From contig CACYQN010000006.1 of the NCBI GenBank assembly GCA_902776565.1, positions 62,001 through 126,000 of the forward strand: a stretch of 64,000 nt of DNA, read 5' to 3'. The notes beneath the pieces are model-generated. The model worked only from the letters and a program-made list of their open reading frames with translations. It did no database searches and was not told the origin of the DNA. Both the position numbers and the translations under genes were made by a program. Below, in pieces: positions 63,715 to 64,000 of this stretch. Positions within the stretch are counted from its first letter, which is position 1, and each line of letters starts with the position of its first letter. Source of the DNA: an uncultured Bacteroidia bacterium (GTDB lineage: Bacteria > Bacteroidota > Bacteroidia > Bacteroidales > ML635J-15).

Positions 63715-64000
63715 TTGTTCAGATATAAGGTCAGAAGGTTTTTTATAATTTTGTTCTTGCTAATAGTCAAGGACTTAATCCTTATTATAACCATACTGTA
63801 CTCACCATATCTGCAAAGCCTGATTGCAAAAAAAGCCATCGAATATTTCGCCAATACCTATAATATTGAACTTAGCGTGGGCGAAGTCTATCTGAAAATA
63901 CCCAACCAGATTGTATTTTCCGACATCGTAATGAAGGATTCCTGCAGTAACGTTCTGCTTTCGGCCGATGGTCTTGATGCAACGGTTGACAGGTTTTCCA
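63715..64000 (+). CDS. TamB-like translocation/assembly protein, N-terminus (runs off window)
   Basis: The frame is open from TTG 63715 to the right edge (95 codons). It reads MFRYKVRRFFIILFLLIVKD, with a membrane anchor to about residue 33 (LILIITILYSPYLQ), then SLIAKKAIEYFANTYNIELSVGEV, YLKIPNQIVFSDIVMKDSCS and NVLLSADGLDATVDRF. An N-terminal anchor followed by β-repeats that begin with a 'level of membrane, substance, defined variables' pattern is typical of TamB/AsmA-like proteins, which bridge the envelope. A stop lies 15 bp before, so TTG is the most likely start. The gene is not long enough here to be certain. Confidence 0.7.
   Translation, partial: MFRYKVRRFFIILFLLIVKDLILIITILYSPYLQSLIAKKAIEYFANTYNIELSVGEVYLKIPNQIVFSDIVMKDSCSNVLLSADGLDATVDRFS

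Overview
The window reads as chromosomal DNA of a member of the phylum Bacteroidota, most likely an uncultured Bacteroidales. Most promoters that can be recognised have the Bacteroidota -7 element TAnnTTTG, and several also have a TTTG about 19-20 bp upstream. There is a carboxypeptidase with a type IX secretion sorting domain, a SusB-like GH97 enzyme, many short lipoproteins, paired DUF1573 proteins and the BFN / nucleoside permease / thyA / folA cluster. Coding density is high. The gaps carry terminators, short palindromes and stuttering word repeats. I see one tRNA, no rRNA, no transposase, no CRISPR array and no prophage.

Layout. 1-1971 (minus): the 5' part of hutH, preceded by rfbB. 2107-6235 (plus): a compact four-gene island with its own promoter: a small acidic protein, a protein with an amphipathic lysine-rich tail, a protein with two DUF1566/Fib_succ-like modules, and a Ycf46-like AAA+ ATPase. 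6249-11051: a small ORF, a lipoprotein prolyl oligopeptidase, a WYL regulator, a lipoprotein and the YggS family PLP protein. 11290-17997: TetR regulator, a 1417-residue acyl-CoA dehydratase activase/dehydratase fusion, and a B12-binding radical SAM protein. 18127-20585: a MoxR ATPase with a VWA partner. 20704-23395: a WYL regulator, a palindromic operator, a coiled-coil protein gene, then about 0.6 kb without genes that folds into two apparent structured RNAs. The second RNA has its own copy of the WYL promoter and a strong terminator.

23535-30257: mostly small lipoproteins and membrane proteins (DUF805, CPBP protease) between repeat-rich gaps. 30558-34118: BFN nuclease, NupG-type permease, an acidic protein, thyA and folA as one tight operon. 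34224-36256: CHASE2 protein and an exported protein whose signal peptide is out of frame. 36326-38183 (minus): O-methyltransferase and M16 peptidase. 38536-42034: Pmp3-like peptide, lipoprotein, PLD-like protein, GH97 alpha-glucosidase, and a relic of a second PLD-like gene. 42036-45160 (minus): SGNH-like/MBOAT acylation pair and trmD. 45298-52104 (minus): M14 carboxypeptidase, C69 dipeptidase, PepSY-like protein and trkH.

52287-57894 (plus): panC, panD, heptose-phosphate adenylyltransferase, a lipoprotein, radA and a Wzm/Wzt-type polysaccharide ABC exporter. 57958-59584 (minus): purQ and a coiled-coil exported protein. 59797-64000: LD-carboxypeptidase, tRNA-Pro(GGG), two DUF1573 proteins, tsaD, and the start of a TamB-like gene leaving the window.

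The most unusual part is the WYL locus. An operator with perfect 9-bp arms overlaps the promoter of the regulator gene and lies just upstream of the promoter of the coiled-coil gene. Sixteen near-identical bases of it, with the same spacing to a -7 box, recur 1.26 kb downstream in front of a non-coding, highly base-paired, terminator-ended stretch. I do not recognise either RNA or the coiled-coil protein.
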